DNA of 64,000 nt from Acidobacteria bacterium AB60 (GTDB lineage Bacteria; Acidobacteriota; Terriglobia; Terriglobales; Acidobacteriaceae): the NCBI GenBank assembly GCA_008682415.1, contig VANK01000002.1, forward strand, positions 496,001 to 560,000. Direction: 5' to 3'. The notes under the pieces are model-generated. The model did no database searches. It was not told where the DNA came from and was given only the letters and a program-made list of their open reading frames with translations. A program made the translations under genes and the position numbers. Below are positions 1-8,257 of the stretch, in pieces. How positions within the stretch are numbered: position 1 is the first letter of the stretch; each line of letters begins with the position of its first letter.

Positions 1-320
1 GCTACATCCTGATTCGCCGTCTCCGCGGACCAGCTTTTCTGCTTCTGGTGGGCATCATCGCTCTGCTCCACCAGGCCGACGTTCTGAGCTGGGGCCACGC
101 CTGGCCGCTCTTCCTGATCCTGGCCGGCGTGCTGCTGCTGGCCGAACGCGCAGCCCTCGCCAGCGAAGGCTATCCACCCTACCCGGGCGCCATGCCGGGA
201 CAGTATCCGGCGTCCCCCTACGCGCCTCCAGCGGGCGAACCGGTCCCCCCAGCCTCAACCAGCACTTCCATCGTCCCGGCCACCCAGGACGACTATGAAC
301 GGCGCGGAGGACAGTCATGA
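1..320 (+). CDS. LiaF-type (DUF5668-like) small membrane protein, 5' truncated by window edge
   Basis: The reading frame is already open at the first complete codon (base 3), so the true start lies upstream of the window; an internal GTG at 48 is not needed. Two hydrophobic segments are visible, one around AFLLLVGIIALL and one around WPLFLILAGVLLLAE, which is the paired-helix pattern of the LiaI/LiaF transmembrane region. A proline- and serine-rich soluble tail of about 50 residues follows. The stop codon overlaps the next start in an ATGA tetranucleotide, so translation is probably coupled to the DUF4097 protein downstream. Such pairs are commonly linked to envelope-stress sigma or two-component systems; that role is inference here because the upstream genes are missing. 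Confidence 0.75.
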   Translation, partial: YILIRRLRGPAFLLLVGIIALLHQADVLSWGHAWPLFLILAGVLLLAERAALASEGYPPYPGAMPGQYPASPYAPPAGEPVPPASTSTSIVPATQDDYERRGGQS

Positions 321-1942
321 GCAGCACACCTCCTTACACTCCTCCGGGGGGCGGCGCGCCGCCCCCTTACGATCCCAAGGCGCAGTGGCGGGCTTATCAA
401 GATCAGCAGAAGGCCGCCTGGCGCGCCCAGCGCGAGGCCTGGCGGGTTCAGCGTCACGCCTGGAAGCACGGCGGCTTCGACTACGCGCCCCGCGTGCCCT
501 CCGTCGTTGGTCCCCTCATCCTCGTCGGCGTTGGCATCATTGCCCTGCTCATCTATGCCGGCAAAATCGACTCCGCCGAGTTCTGGGACTGGTATGCCAA
601 GTGGTGGCCCCTCCTCCTCATCGGCGCCGGCCTGGCCATGCTCGGCGAGTGGGCCCTCGATCTCAAACGCGAAACTCCGGTGCGCCGCGGCGGCAACTTC
701 GTCGGCATCCTCATCTTCCTCGCCGTAGTCGGCGTCGTCTCCGCCTGGAGCCACAACCACTGGGACAACTGGCGCTCCAACTGGGGCGACCACGATGACT
801 TCTTCAACATGTTCGGGCGGCCCCAGCATGACCAGGACCAGCAGGTGCTCAACACCCAGGTTCCGCCCAACGCCGTCATCTCCATTCAGAACCCCCGCGG
901 CGACGTGAGCGTAACCGCCGGCGACGGGCCCAACGTGCAGGTGGAAGCCCATGAGGTCGCCTACGCCGACTCCGACACCGAGGCGAAGAAGATCTTCTCC
1001 GCCGAGGCCGCGCACGTCACCGTCAGCGGCAGCACCGTGCTGGTCAAGTCCGAGGGCCACGACAGCGGCCGGCTCGACCTCCGCGTCACCGTTCCCAAAA
1101 GCGCGCAGGTCACCACCACCGCGGGACGCGGCGATGTCACCGCCGCCGGCCTCGGCAACGGCGCCACCATCACCGCCGCCCACGGCGACATCCACCTCAG
1201 CACCATCAATGGCTCCGTCCAGGTCCACTTCTCCACCGACAAAGGCGACTTCTCCGCCCATCAGGTCAACGGCGACGTCACCGCCGACGGGCGCTGCAAC
1301 GACCTGACTCTCTCTGAGATCAAGGGCAAGATCACCGTCAGCGGCGACCTCTTCGGCACCGTGCACATGGAAAGCCTCACCGGCCCCGTGCATCTGCATA
1401 CCTCCGTCACCGATATGCAGTTCGGCGAGCTGCCGGGCGACATGACCCTCGACCCCGAAGACCTCCGCGTCACCGAGGCCAAGGGCAACGTGCGCATCAC
1501 CACCCACTCCAAGAACGTCGACCTCAGCCAGATCTACGGCGACACCTACGTCGAGGACCGGGACGGCAATATCTCCATCGCCCCTGCCGGCCCCTACAGC
1601 ATTCAGGCCTCCAGCAGCAGCGGCAACGCAGATCTGGAGATCACGCTTCCACCCAACGCCTCCGCGACCGTCGACGGACGCACCCGCAATGGCGACATCA
1701 TGTCGGACTATCCGCTGACGATTAATGGCGAAGAGAGCAAGACCATCACCGGCAAAATCGGCAACGGCAACGCCAAGATCTCCATCAGCACCGACGTCGG
1801 GGATGTGCGCATCAAGAAGGGCTCCGGGTTCCCGGCGACTCCGCCCACCGTGTCTATGAACCCGCCCACGCCGCCGGCAGCTCCCAATGTGCCGCATCTG
1901 AAGGCGCCCAAAACACCTCCCGCGGAACCGGTTACGCAGTAG
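317..1942 (+). CDS. Membrane-anchored DUF4097 (putative adhesin-like beta-helix) protein
   Basis: A 541-residue protein. The N-terminal ~55 residues are rich in Pro, Gln, Arg and Trp. Three hydrophobic segments follow at about 62-82, 95-112 and 127-144, resembling the LiaF-type region of the gene before it. From about residue 185 to 500 there are recurring strands of the form G-D-V/I-x-V-x-x-x-x-G, typical of the DUF4097 beta-helical fold, and then a proline-rich tail. The start overlaps the preceding stop (ATGA), giving a two-gene operon closed by a strong terminator 24 bases after the stop. The family is widespread in Acidobacteria and Firmicutes near envelope-stress regulators, but its biochemical role is not established. 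The repeat domain is probably extracytoplasmic. Confidence 0.8.
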   Translation: MSSTPPYTPPGGGAPPPYDPKAQWRAYQDQQKAAWRAQREAWRVQRHAWKHGGFDYAPRVPSVVGPLILVGVGIIALLIYAGKIDSAEFWDWYAKWWPLLLIGAGLAMLGEWALDLKRETPVRRGGNFVGILIFLAVVGVVSAWSHNHWDNWRSNWGDHDDFFNMFGRPQHDQDQQVLNTQVPPNAVISIQNPRGDVSVTAGDGPNVQVEAHEVAYADSDTEAKKIFSAEAAHVTVSGSTVLVKSEGHDSGRLDLRVTVPKSAQVTTTAGRGDVTAAGLGNGATITAAHGDIHLSTINGSVQVHFSTDKGDFSAHQVNGDVTADGRCNDLTLSEIKGKITVSGDLFGTVHMESLTGPVHLHTSVTDMQFGELPGDMTLDPEDLRVTEAKGNVRITTHSKNVDLSQIYGDTYVEDRDGNISIAPAGPYSIQASSSSGNADLEITLPPNASATVDGRTRNGDIMSDYPLTINGEESKTITGKIGNGNAKISISTDVGDVRIKKGSGFPATPPTVSMNPPTPPAAPNVPHLKAPKTPPAEPVTQ

Positions 1943-1965
1943 GAATTGTTCGAACCTCACGACAG

Positions 1966-1991
1966 CGGCGAGACTTCGGTCTCGCCGTTTT
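1966..1991 (+). terminator. Rho-independent terminator after the DUF4097 gene
   Basis: A perfect 9-bp stem (CGGCGAGAC at 1966-1974 with GTCTCGCCG at 1979-1987) closes a TTCG tetraloop and is followed by four T residues. It sits 24 bases after the DUF4097 stop codon. Confidence 0.85.
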
Positions 1992-2134
1992 GCCGCGCGG
2001 GCGAGAAGCGTTGTTGGAAGGCGGACTCGTACTCTGGCGCCAACCTGCAGGCACTCGTGCGGTGAGATGCGCGAAGCGTATACTCCTCGCGTCGAACCGA
2101 GGATGGCCGATCCTCGCGCCGATCGCCAATTCCG

Positions 2135-2638
2135 ATGACCCGCCCCCTGCACACTCCCGACCTTGCTCAGCAACGCGCGGCCATGGCTAAGCTCGCCTTT
2201 CTCCTCGGAAGGTGGTCGGGGCACGCTCATGTCCTGCGCGGGCCCGGTGAACCCGTTTTGCTCGCTCAGACTGAGGAAGCTCAGTACAAGCTCGACGGCC
2301 TCGTCCTCATGATCGAGGGAATCGGGCGAACCGTGCCCGCGAACAACCCCGTCCTGCAGGCCGTTGCCATCGTCTCCTATGACGACGAATCGCAGACCTA
2401 CCGCATGCGCGCCTTCAACGACGGGCGCTTCCTGGAGAGTGAGCTCAATCTCCTCGAGAATGACAAGGGCCTGACGTGGGGATTCTCCCTCGGCGAGTTC
2501 CAAACCCGCTCTGTTCTCGAAATCAATGAAGACGGCGAATGGACCGAACGGGCCGAACTGACTATCGGTTCCCAGCCGCCTAAACGACTCATGGACCTGA
2601 CGGTGCGGCGGGAGCCCGAGGATCACGGCGGGTCGTGA
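2135..2638 (+). CDS. DUF1579-like small soluble protein (putative beta-barrel)
   Basis: A 167-residue protein without signal peptide or membrane segment. The first third contains the pattern M-x-x-L-x-F-L-x-G-x-W-S-G-x-A, and later come alternating beta-strand stretches (EEAQYKLDGLVLMIEGIG, YRMRAFNDGRF). This resembles DUF1579/nitrobindin-like lipocalin-type barrels, but I cannot assign a ligand. No good ribosome-binding site precedes the ATG at 2135; an alternative ATG at 2183 (MAKLAFLLGRW) would still keep the conserved part. The gene stands alone, with a terminator-like hairpin about 150 bases beyond the stop. The family assignment is tentative. Confidence 0.65.
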   Translation: MTRPLHTPDLAQQRAAMAKLAFLLGRWSGHAHVLRGPGEPVLLAQTEEAQYKLDGLVLMIEGIGRTVPANNPVLQAVAIVSYDDESQTYRMRAFNDGRFLESELNLLENDKGLTWGFSLGEFQTRSVLEINEDGEWTERAELTIGSQPPKRLMDLTVRREPEDHGGS

Positions 2639-2680
2639 TCTCGCGCACATCTTCCGCGCAGCAACCCGCCCATACTGCAG

Positions 2681-2792
2681 TCAGGCTCTCGGAAGCCGGC
2701 GGGATTCGTGTCTTCGGCGCTCTCCGGTTTTGAGAAGCAGGCGAGGGGTACCCCCTCCCCCCCCCCGCGGATATCCAGCGTTTCGCCTCGGG
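2681..2792. repeat. Intergenic imperfect repeat, copy 1 (upstream of the GH74 gene)
   Basis: Blocks shared with 5294-5430: TCAGGCTCTCGnAAGCC, GGGATTCGTGTC, a TACCCCCTnCCCCCC tract, and GATATCCnGnGTTTCGCCTnGG, in the same order and orientation. Spacing between blocks differs, so this is a diverged dispersed element rather than a recent duplication. Confidence 0.6.
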
Positions 2793-2827
2793 CGGGGAGG
2801 CTGATCGGCCTCCCCGCCCTTCTCCTT
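2790..2827 (+). terminator. GC-rich hairpin with pyrimidine tail, possible terminator
   Basis: An 11-bp perfect stem, GGGCGGGGAGG (2790-2800) with CCTCCCCGCCC (2809-2819), has an 8-base loop and a TTCTCCTT tail. It lies between the DUF1579-like gene and the GH74 gene and could end transcription of the former. The T-tract is interrupted, so strength is uncertain. Confidence 0.5.
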
Positions 2828-2924
2828 GCGCCACAAAAGAGGCCAAATCCCCGGTCCCCCGGTTAAAACGATTGTGTTTGCCAGCCTCGCCGGCCCCTGC
2901 GTAGAATGCCCGGCGGAGGTCCCC

Positions 2925-5159
2925 ATGCCATCGCTCTCCCGCTCTTCCAAAGTAAGCGTTTACATCGCCGCCCTCCTCGCCGCCCTCCTTCTGGGCCCCG
3001 CCGCAACCCACGCCGACCCCTATCACTGGCAGAACGTCAAGATCGTCGCCGGTGGCTTTATCACCGGCATCCTCCCCGACCCCCACATTCCCGGCGTCAT
3101 GTACGTCCGCACCGACATCGGCGGCGCCTACCGCATCGACCCCATCACCAAACGCTGGCAGCCGCTCACCGATATCTTCAGCCAGAACGACTGGAACCTC
3201 GGCGGCACCGAGAGCCTCGCCATCGACCCGACCGACTCCTCCCGCATCTACCTCGCCCAGGGCGACTACACCGAAACCTGGGCCGGCAACGGGGCCATCC
3301 TCCGCTCCCACGACTTCGGCCTCACCTTCGATCGCGTGAATCTCCCCATCCAGCTGGGCTCCAACGAGCCCGGCCGCTACTCCGGCGAGCGCCTCGCCGT
3401 CGATCCGCAGCACCACAACGTGCTCTACTTCGGGTCGCGCCGCAACGGCCTTTGGCGGAGCGCCGACTTCGGCCAGACCTGGGCCCAGGTCACGACCTTC
3501 CCCGTCACCGGACCCACCAGCGGCGTGGGCGTGATCTTCGTCCTCTTCCAGCCCACCAGTCAGAAGCCCCTCCGCGAAACCATCTACGGCGGCGTCTCTG
3601 ACACCGCCACCGGCCTCTACAGCAGCATCGACGGCGGCGTCACCTGGGCCCCCGTCGCCGGACAGCCCACCGGCTTTTATCCCACCCACCAGACCCTCAG
3701 CCCCGACGGTTCCCTCTACGTGACCTACGGCGACGGCACCGGCGCCGACGGCATGGGCGGACAGCGCATTGGAAATGGAGCGGTCTGGAAGTACAACACC
3801 GCCTCCGGCGTCTGGACCAACATCACCCCCGTGGGACCGTGGTTCACCACCAGCCTCTGGTACGGCTTCGGGGCCGTCGCCGTCGATCGCCAGCATCCCA
3901 ATACCGTCATGGTGTCCACCCTGGACCGCTGGTGGCCCGGCGACGAGGTCTACCGCAGCCTCGATGGCGGCGCAACCTGGGTCGCCCTCGGCTCCGAGCC
4001 CGCCGGCAGCGAGAACGGACCCCTCGACAACTACTCGGTGCGCAACGATGCGCTCTCCCCCTATCTCAGCGGCCTGAGCAACAGCTCCTCCTGCTCGCCC
4101 ACCGGCTGCGACCTCACCGCCGCGGGCTTCGGCTGGTGGATCGGCGCCCTCGCCATCGATCCCTTCGACTCCAACCACGTGCTCTACGGAACCGGCGCAA
4201 CCATCTGGGAGACCCACGATGTCACCAACGTCGACGCCCAGAAGATGGTGGACTGGACGGTCGGCGCCGACGGCATCGAAGAGACCGCTGTGACCGCCCT
4301 CGCCAGCCCGCCCGCCGGAGCGCACCTGATCAGCGGCCTGGGCGACATCAGCGGATTTCGGCACGACGATCTCACCGTCTCCCCCGTAGCGGGCATGAGC
4401 CAGCCGGCCTTCACCCCCTCCTCCATCGACTTCGCGCAGAACAATCCCGCCCTGGTTGTGCGCGCCGGCGGAACTAACGGCGCGGTCTCCACCGATGGCG
4501 GCGCCACCTGGACCGGCTTCACGCTGCCGATCAACGCGCAGGACACCGCCATCGCCGCCGATGGAAAACACTGGGTGGCCGCCCCCTGGAGCGGAACACC
4601 CGTCTACTCGCTCGACAACGGGACCACTTGGGCCAGCTCGACCGGCGCGCCGGCCGGCGATCCCGTCGTCTCCGACCGCGTTAACCCCCTCAAGTTCTAC
4701 AGCTTCGATCCGGCCAGCGGTACGCTCTACGTCAGCACCGACGGCGGCGTGACCTTCGCCCCGGCCGCCACCGGCCTCGCCGGCGGCAAGCTGTATGCCT
4801 CCTGGGCCGCCGAGGGCGATCTGTGGCTGGCCACCAACAACGGCCTCCTCCACTCCGCCAACTCCGGTGCCACCTTCAACCAGGTCGGCAGTGCCCAGCA
4901 GGTCTACGCGCTCGGATTCGGCAAGGCCGCGCCCTGGTCCAAAAACCTCACCCTCTTCATCTCGGGTCAGGTCAACAACGTGCAGGGCGTCTTCCGCTCT
5001 ACCGACGGCGGCGCCTCCTGGACGCGCATCAACGACAACCGCCATCAATGGGGTTCGCTCAACCCTGTGATCGGAGACCCGCGCGTCTTCGGACGCGTGT
5101 ACATCGGCACCAACGGCCGCGGCATTGTGCGCGGCGACGATCCCGAGGCCGGCGACTAG
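2925..5159 (+). CDS. GH74 family xyloglucanase / oligoxyloglucan hydrolase, secreted
   Basis: A 744-residue protein. The start at 2925 is chosen because GGAGGT lies four bases upstream and the product then begins with a typical Sec signal peptide (about residues 1-30, ending AATHA). The frame is open further upstream but without such a signal. The mature part matches GH74 architecture: many beta-propeller blade repeats with D-G-G-x-T-W or S-x-D-x-G-x-T-W motifs, the early GGFITGILPDPHIPGVMYVR segment, and RTDIGGAYR near the N-terminus. GH74 enzymes cleave the beta-1,4-glucan backbone of xyloglucan in the periplasm or outside the cell. The gene is monocistronic and is bracketed by related intergenic repeats. 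Endo- versus reducing-end specificity cannot be told from the sequence alone. Confidence 0.88.
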   Translation: MPSLSRSSKVSVYIAALLAALLLGPAATHADPYHWQNVKIVAGGFITGILPDPHIPGVMYVRTDIGGAYRIDPITKRWQPLTDIFSQNDWNLGGTESLAIDPTDSSRIYLAQGDYTETWAGNGAILRSHDFGLTFDRVNLPIQLGSNEPGRYSGERLAVDPQHHNVLYFGSRRNGLWRSADFGQTWAQVTTFPVTGPTSGVGVIFVLFQPTSQKPLRETIYGGVSDTATGLYSSIDGGVTWAPVAGQPTGFYPTHQTLSPDGSLYVTYGDGTGADGMGGQRIGNGAVWKYNTASGVWTNITPVGPWFTTSLWYGFGAVAVDRQHPNTVMVSTLDRWWPGDEVYRSLDGGATWVALGSEPAGSENGPLDNYSVRNDALSPYLSGLSNSSSCSPTGCDLTAAGFGWWIGALAIDPFDSNHVLYGTGATIWETHDVTNVDAQKMVDWTVGADGIEETAVTALASPPAGAHLISGLGDISGFRHDDLTVSPVAGMSQPAFTPSSIDFAQNNPALVVRAGGTNGAVSTDGGATWTGFTLPINAQDTAIAADGKHWVAAPWSGTPVYSLDNGTTWASSTGAPAGDPVVSDRVNPLKFYSFDPASGTLYVSTDGGVTFAPAATGLAGGKLYASWAAEGDLWLATNNGLLHSANSGATFNQVGSAQQVYALGFGKAAPWSKNLTLFISGQVNNVQGVFRSTDGGASWTRINDNRHQWGSLNPVIGDPRVFGRVYIGTNGRGIVRGDDPEAGD

Positions 5160-5164
5160 GCGCG

Positions 5165-5210
5165 CCGGGGGCCCAGGTCTCGCTTCTCGCGGGGAAACCT
5201 GGGACCCCGG
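5165..5210. repeat. Long inverted repeat containing the CCCAGGT...ACCTGGG element
   Basis: Arms 5165-5178 and 5197-5210 pair at 13 of 14 positions (one G-A mismatch) around an 18-base loop. The inner part, CCCAGGTCTC...ACCTGGG, also occurs in the hairpin at 28838-28868, suggesting a dispersed 3'-end element. It starts 6 bases after the GH74 stop and may act as a terminator or RNA-stabilising stem, although there is no T-tract. Confidence 0.6.
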
Positions 5211-5293
5211 ACAGCCCGCCTTCCGCGTCGGTTGTCACAGGAGCTGGTGAGCCTCCGCACAGCGCCCAACGCCGGCGGCCCACGATACTCGTC

Positions 5294-5430
5294 TCAGGCT
5301 CTCGCAAGCCAAAGGGGATTCGTGTCCGAAAACCGTCAGATCCCGGTCTCGTATCTCCCGGATCCCCGGCCTCTCGCCCTCCTCCACCTACCCCCTACCC
5401 CCCCATGGGATATCCCGGGTTTCGCCTGGG
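5294..5430. repeat. Intergenic imperfect repeat, copy 2 (downstream of the GH74 gene)
   Basis: The same ordered blocks as copy 1 at 2681-2792: TCAGGCTCTCGCAAGCC, GGGGATTCGTGTC, TACCCCCTACCCCCC and GGGATATCCCGGGTTTCGCC. The middle is longer than in copy 1. The two copies bracket the GH74 gene in direct orientation. Confidence 0.6.
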
Positions 5431-5507
5431 ATGATTCCCAGGAAGTTGAAGGGAAATGGGTTAAACGAGAAGCCTTCATCGAGCCTTCGCTTTTTGGGGA
5501 TATCCCT

Positions 5508-6236
5508 TCAGGCCGCCAGCTTGAAGTCCGCCACGAGCGGCAGATGATCCGAAGCGAAGAGCGCCTTCCGCGTGCGCCACAGCTTCGTATCCACCAGCCG
5601 CAGCGGCGGCTCGTAGTAGCAGTGGTCCAGCGACAGCAGCGGCAGCAACCCCGGAAACGTCCGCGGAAACTCCCCCGGACGCCGCGCATGCAGCGTCTGG
5701 AACTGGCTCCGCAACAGGCGCGTGGTCAACCCGTGCGTCCACTCATTGAAGTCCCCCAGCACCAGCCGCGGGCCGCGCAGGCCGGGCTGGCACAGCACCT
5801 CGGCATTGAACAGCTTCCGCGCCTGGTAGCGCCGCTCCATGTGTCCCGTGCCCAGGTGCACGTTGAAAAGGTGGACGAGCCTTCCCGAGTCCAGCTCGAT
5901 CTCGCTCTGCAACACCCCGCGCGGCTCCCGCCGCCGCCGCGACAGGTCGTGATTGCGCGTGGAGACGATCGGAAAGCGCGATAGCGTGAGGTTCCCGTAC
6001 GTTCCCCCGCGATACTCCCGGTTGGCTCCGAAGGCCGAGTGAAACCCGGGAAACGCGCGCACCAGCTCCTCCGCCTGGTTCAGGTTGGGCTGCACTCCAG
6101 GCGCGTTGATCACCTCCTGGATGCAGAGGATATCGGCCTCCAGCTCGAGCACCACCTCCACGATGCGCTCGGGCACAATGCGGAAATCGAATCCCCGCGC
6201 CTTATGAGTATTGTAGGTAGCAATCCGGAATTGCAT
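5508..6236 (-). CDS. Endonuclease/exonuclease/phosphatase (EEP) family hydrolase
   Basis: A 242-residue single-domain protein with the EEP (DNase I-like) motifs in order: TYNTHKA near residue 7-13, the metal-binding Glu41 in CIQEV, NVHLGTGH near 125-132, LVLGDFNEW with Asp162 and Asn164, and SDHLPLVADF with Asp230 and His231 at the end. All key catalytic residues appear present. No signal peptide is visible, so it probably acts in the cytoplasm. The PLD-type phospholipid enzyme ends only 9 bases upstream and both are on the minus strand, so they are likely co-transcribed. A phosphodiesterase acting on a lipid or nucleic acid substrate is plausible, but the exact substrate is unknown. Confidence 0.82.
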   Translation of the reverse strand: MQFRIATYNTHKARGFDFRIVPERIVEVVLELEADILCIQEVINAPGVQPNLNQAEELVRAFPGFHSAFGANREYRGGTYGNLTLSRFPIVSTRNHDLSRRRREPRGVLQSEIELDSGRLVHLFNVHLGTGHMERRYQARKLFNAEVLCQPGLRGPRLVLGDFNEWTHGLTTRLLRSQFQTLHARRPGEFPRTFPGLLPLLSLDHCYYEPPLRLVDTKLWRTRKALFASDHLPLVADFKLAA

Positions 6237-6245
6237 ATCGTTTGC

Positions 6246-7547
6246 TTACTGCTGCCGCTCGATGACCCAGCCTAACAGCTCGGTGGCCCGCTCTGTGAGA
6301 GGACGATGCCGCCAGTCCTCGACTGTGATCCGTTGACTCTGACGAAGATCGGCAGCATTGTCCTCCGCCAGCCGCAAAGCCAGTGCCCTGTCCCGCACCG
6401 CCAGGTTCACCTCATCGTTGATGCCGAAGGAACGGTTGTCGAAGTTCGTCGAGCCCACCACCGCCCACAGCTCATCCACGATCAGCACCTTGGCGTGAAT
6501 CATCGACGGCTGGTACTCATATACCTCAGCACCCGCCTTCAGCAGTTCGCCGTAGCCGCCCCGGCTCGTGCTGCGCGTCAGCATATGGTCGCTCTTTGTG
6601 CCGGGAACCAGGATCTGTACCTTGACCCCGCGCTCCACCGCCGCGCAGAGCTCGCGCATCAGGCTCTTATCGGGCAGGAAGTACGGCGTCGTGATGGAGA
6701 TGCTGCGCCGCGCCGATGCCAGCAAAATCTGCATGAGGATCCGCGCTCGCGTCGATCCTCCCACCGTCGGCGTGCTGTTGATCACCAGTGCGGTCGTCGG
6801 ATCCGGACAATCAATGTCGGGGAAGAAGGCCTTGCCGGCGAGAAGCTCTCCCGAGGCCTGCAGCCAGTTCTCCGCGAAGGTCGCCTGCAGATTGGGGACT
6901 GCGGCGCCTTCGACCCGGATCATGGTATCGCGCCAGCGCAACCTGCCCTTTACTCCGGTGAACCACTGGTCGGCGACTCCGGCGCCGCCAATAAATCCGA
7001 TCTTGCCGTCAACGATCACCAGCTCGCGATGCGTGCGGTGGTCCATGCGCAGCATGGCATACCACGTCAGCCGGTTATAGCGTTCCACCCTGCCGCCAGC
7101 TTCCACCAGAGGCCGGAAAAACGACCTTGGCGCGCCCAGGCTGCCGAAGGCATCCAGCACCAGGTTCACCTGCACCCCGGCTCGTGCGCGCTCGGCAAGC
7201 ACCTCCACATACTGGCGGGCGATCTCACCCTTTTGGAAGATGTACGCTTCGACGCTGACGCTGTGCTGCGCCGAGCGGAACGCGTCAAGAATTGCCGGAT
7301 AGAACTCCGGGCCGTTGGTGAACACCCGTAGCGTACCGCTCCGATTGATCACCGCATCGACGAGAGACTCCAGCAAGAGCAGAAAAGAGTCGGAGGAGTT
7401 CTCCGGGATCTCCTCGGCGCCGCGAATCTGGTACCGCGGCATCGGGCCGAAGATGCCGGCCAGCAGGTAAGCGGTCATGAGCAGCAGCGCAACCATGCCC
7501 AGGACGAACCAGCCGGTCGATACGGTGATGACGAGACCAAGATGCAC
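6246..7547 (-). CDS. Phospholipase D superfamily protein, cardiolipin synthase-like
   Basis: A 433-residue protein. A GTG start at 7547 is chosen because AGGGGAG lies six bases upstream and the product then begins with an N-terminal membrane helix (about residues 4-30). The frame is open further upstream, but those residues look non-coding. Two PLD domains are present. The second has a canonical HxKxxxxD motif (His351, Lys353, Asp358, followed by GSTNFDNRSF). The first reads HRELVIVD (His173, Glu175, Asp180), with Glu where Lys is usual. The family transfers phosphatidyl groups to make cardiolipin or hydrolyses phospholipids at the inner membrane. Cardiolipin synthase is the best guess, with the altered first motif as a caution. 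The EEP hydrolase follows in the same direction. Confidence 0.8.
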   Translation of the reverse strand: MHLGLVITVSTGWFVLGMVALLLMTAYLLAGIFGPMPRYQIRGAEEIPENSSDSFLLLLESLVDAVINRSGTLRVFTNGPEFYPAILDAFRSAQHSVSVEAYIFQKGEIARQYVEVLAERARAGVQVNLVLDAFGSLGAPRSFFRPLVEAGGRVERYNRLTWYAMLRMDHRTHRELVIVDGKIGFIGGAGVADQWFTGVKGRLRWRDTMIRVEGAAVPNLQATFAENWLQASGELLAGKAFFPDIDCPDPTTALVINSTPTVGGSTRARILMQILLASARRSISITTPYFLPDKSLMRELCAAVERGVKVQILVPGTKSDHMLTRSTSRGGYGELLKAGAEVYEYQPSMIHAKVLIVDELWAVVGSTNFDNRSFGINDEVNLAVRDRALALRLAEDNAADLRQSQRITVEDWRHRPLTERATELLGWVIERQQ

Positions 7548-7745
7548 GTGAATCTCCCCTGCGGGACAGTCAGGAGCGCCGCTTTGCGGCGATACGTGAA
7601 TCTTAGATGCTTGGGACCAGAGAGGCAGGAAGCGGAGAGGAGCCGATCCGGAGGCCGCTGCTGGAAGCAACCTCCGGGACTCACTACGGGCTGGGGAAGA
7701 ACCACTGGTGGGGAAGAGAACCGCGGGCAACCTGCCCTGGCGCGC

Positions 7746-8138
7746 TTACTCTCCGCGAATGGTGTGAACCGGACGATCTTCGTTGAGGTGCTGCTTCTTG
7801 TCGAGCTGCGGGGTGGCCAGCGCGTTGTACTGAATGGAGTGCAGCGCGTAACCTTCAGCCGTGGGATCGAACTTCAGAACCACGCCCTGGGAGCCAGGAG
7901 CCGGTTCGCCGGGAACGATCATCCAGTTGAAGCTCTGCTTGCCATCCGGCGTGGTCAGCGTGACGAAGTTGCCGCGCAGATCGCCGTTGACCCTGTATTC
8001 GCCTGCGGGAAGAGCTTTGCCGGAGACGGTGAACGAAAAGGGAACGTGAAGCACCGCGGCTGAGGCGGTCTGAGTGGTGACAGCTGCTGCCGCCAGGATC
8101 GCCGGCGCCAGAATCAGGGAATGAAGGTTGAGCCGCAT
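7746..8138 (-). CDS. Small secreted protein, acidobacterial type
   Basis: A 130-residue protein with a signal peptide (about 1-27, cleaving near TASA). The mature part begins with LHVPFSFTVSGKALPAGEYRV, a pattern seen in many small exported acidobacterial proteins, followed by beta-strand-rich sequence (NFVTLTTPDGKQSFNW) and GVVLKFDPTAEGYALHSIQY. No enzymatic motif is recognisable. It is likely a periplasmic or cell-surface protein of unknown function. It lies downstream of, and in the same direction as, the large wHTH-ATPase regulator but 119 bases away, so co-transcription is uncertain. Confidence 0.75.
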   Translation of the reverse strand: MRLNLHSLILAPAILAAAAVTTQTASAAVLHVPFSFTVSGKALPAGEYRVNGDLRGNFVTLTTPDGKQSFNWMIVPGEPAPGSQGVVLKFDPTAEGYALHSIQYNALATPQLDKKQHLNEDRPVHTIRGE

Positions 8139-8257
8139 GTCTTATTCCTCCTACGCAGCTCACAGTAGCCCTGTTCGAGAATCGAAGTCGTCAAGATCCC
8201 ATCCAGAAAGCGTCAAGCTTCGCCACCTGTTGTGAATCCGTGACGAACTCGGGAAAC

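Larger units (their letters stand above)
5160..5507. other. Intergenic region with hairpin and repeat copy 2
   Basis: There is no convincing gene in these 348 bases. They hold a long hairpin directly after the GH74 stop (5165-5210) and the second copy of the repeat (5294-5430), then TTTTTGGGGATATCCC near 5492. That segment is palindromic and lies just beyond the 3' end of the minus-strand gene that follows. Confidence 0.6.

Noticed and set aside
293..2650. 785-codon open frame on the minus strand opposite the DUF4097 gene
   Set aside because: It is antisense to a clear protein-coding gene, has low-complexity Gly/Val/Asp composition and no recognisable domain; long antisense frames are common in GC-rich coding DNA.
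2589..5048. 819-codon open frame on the minus strand opposite the GH74 gene
   Set aside because: Same reason: repetitive Gly/Val/Ala composition mirrors the codon use of the real gene, with no family match.
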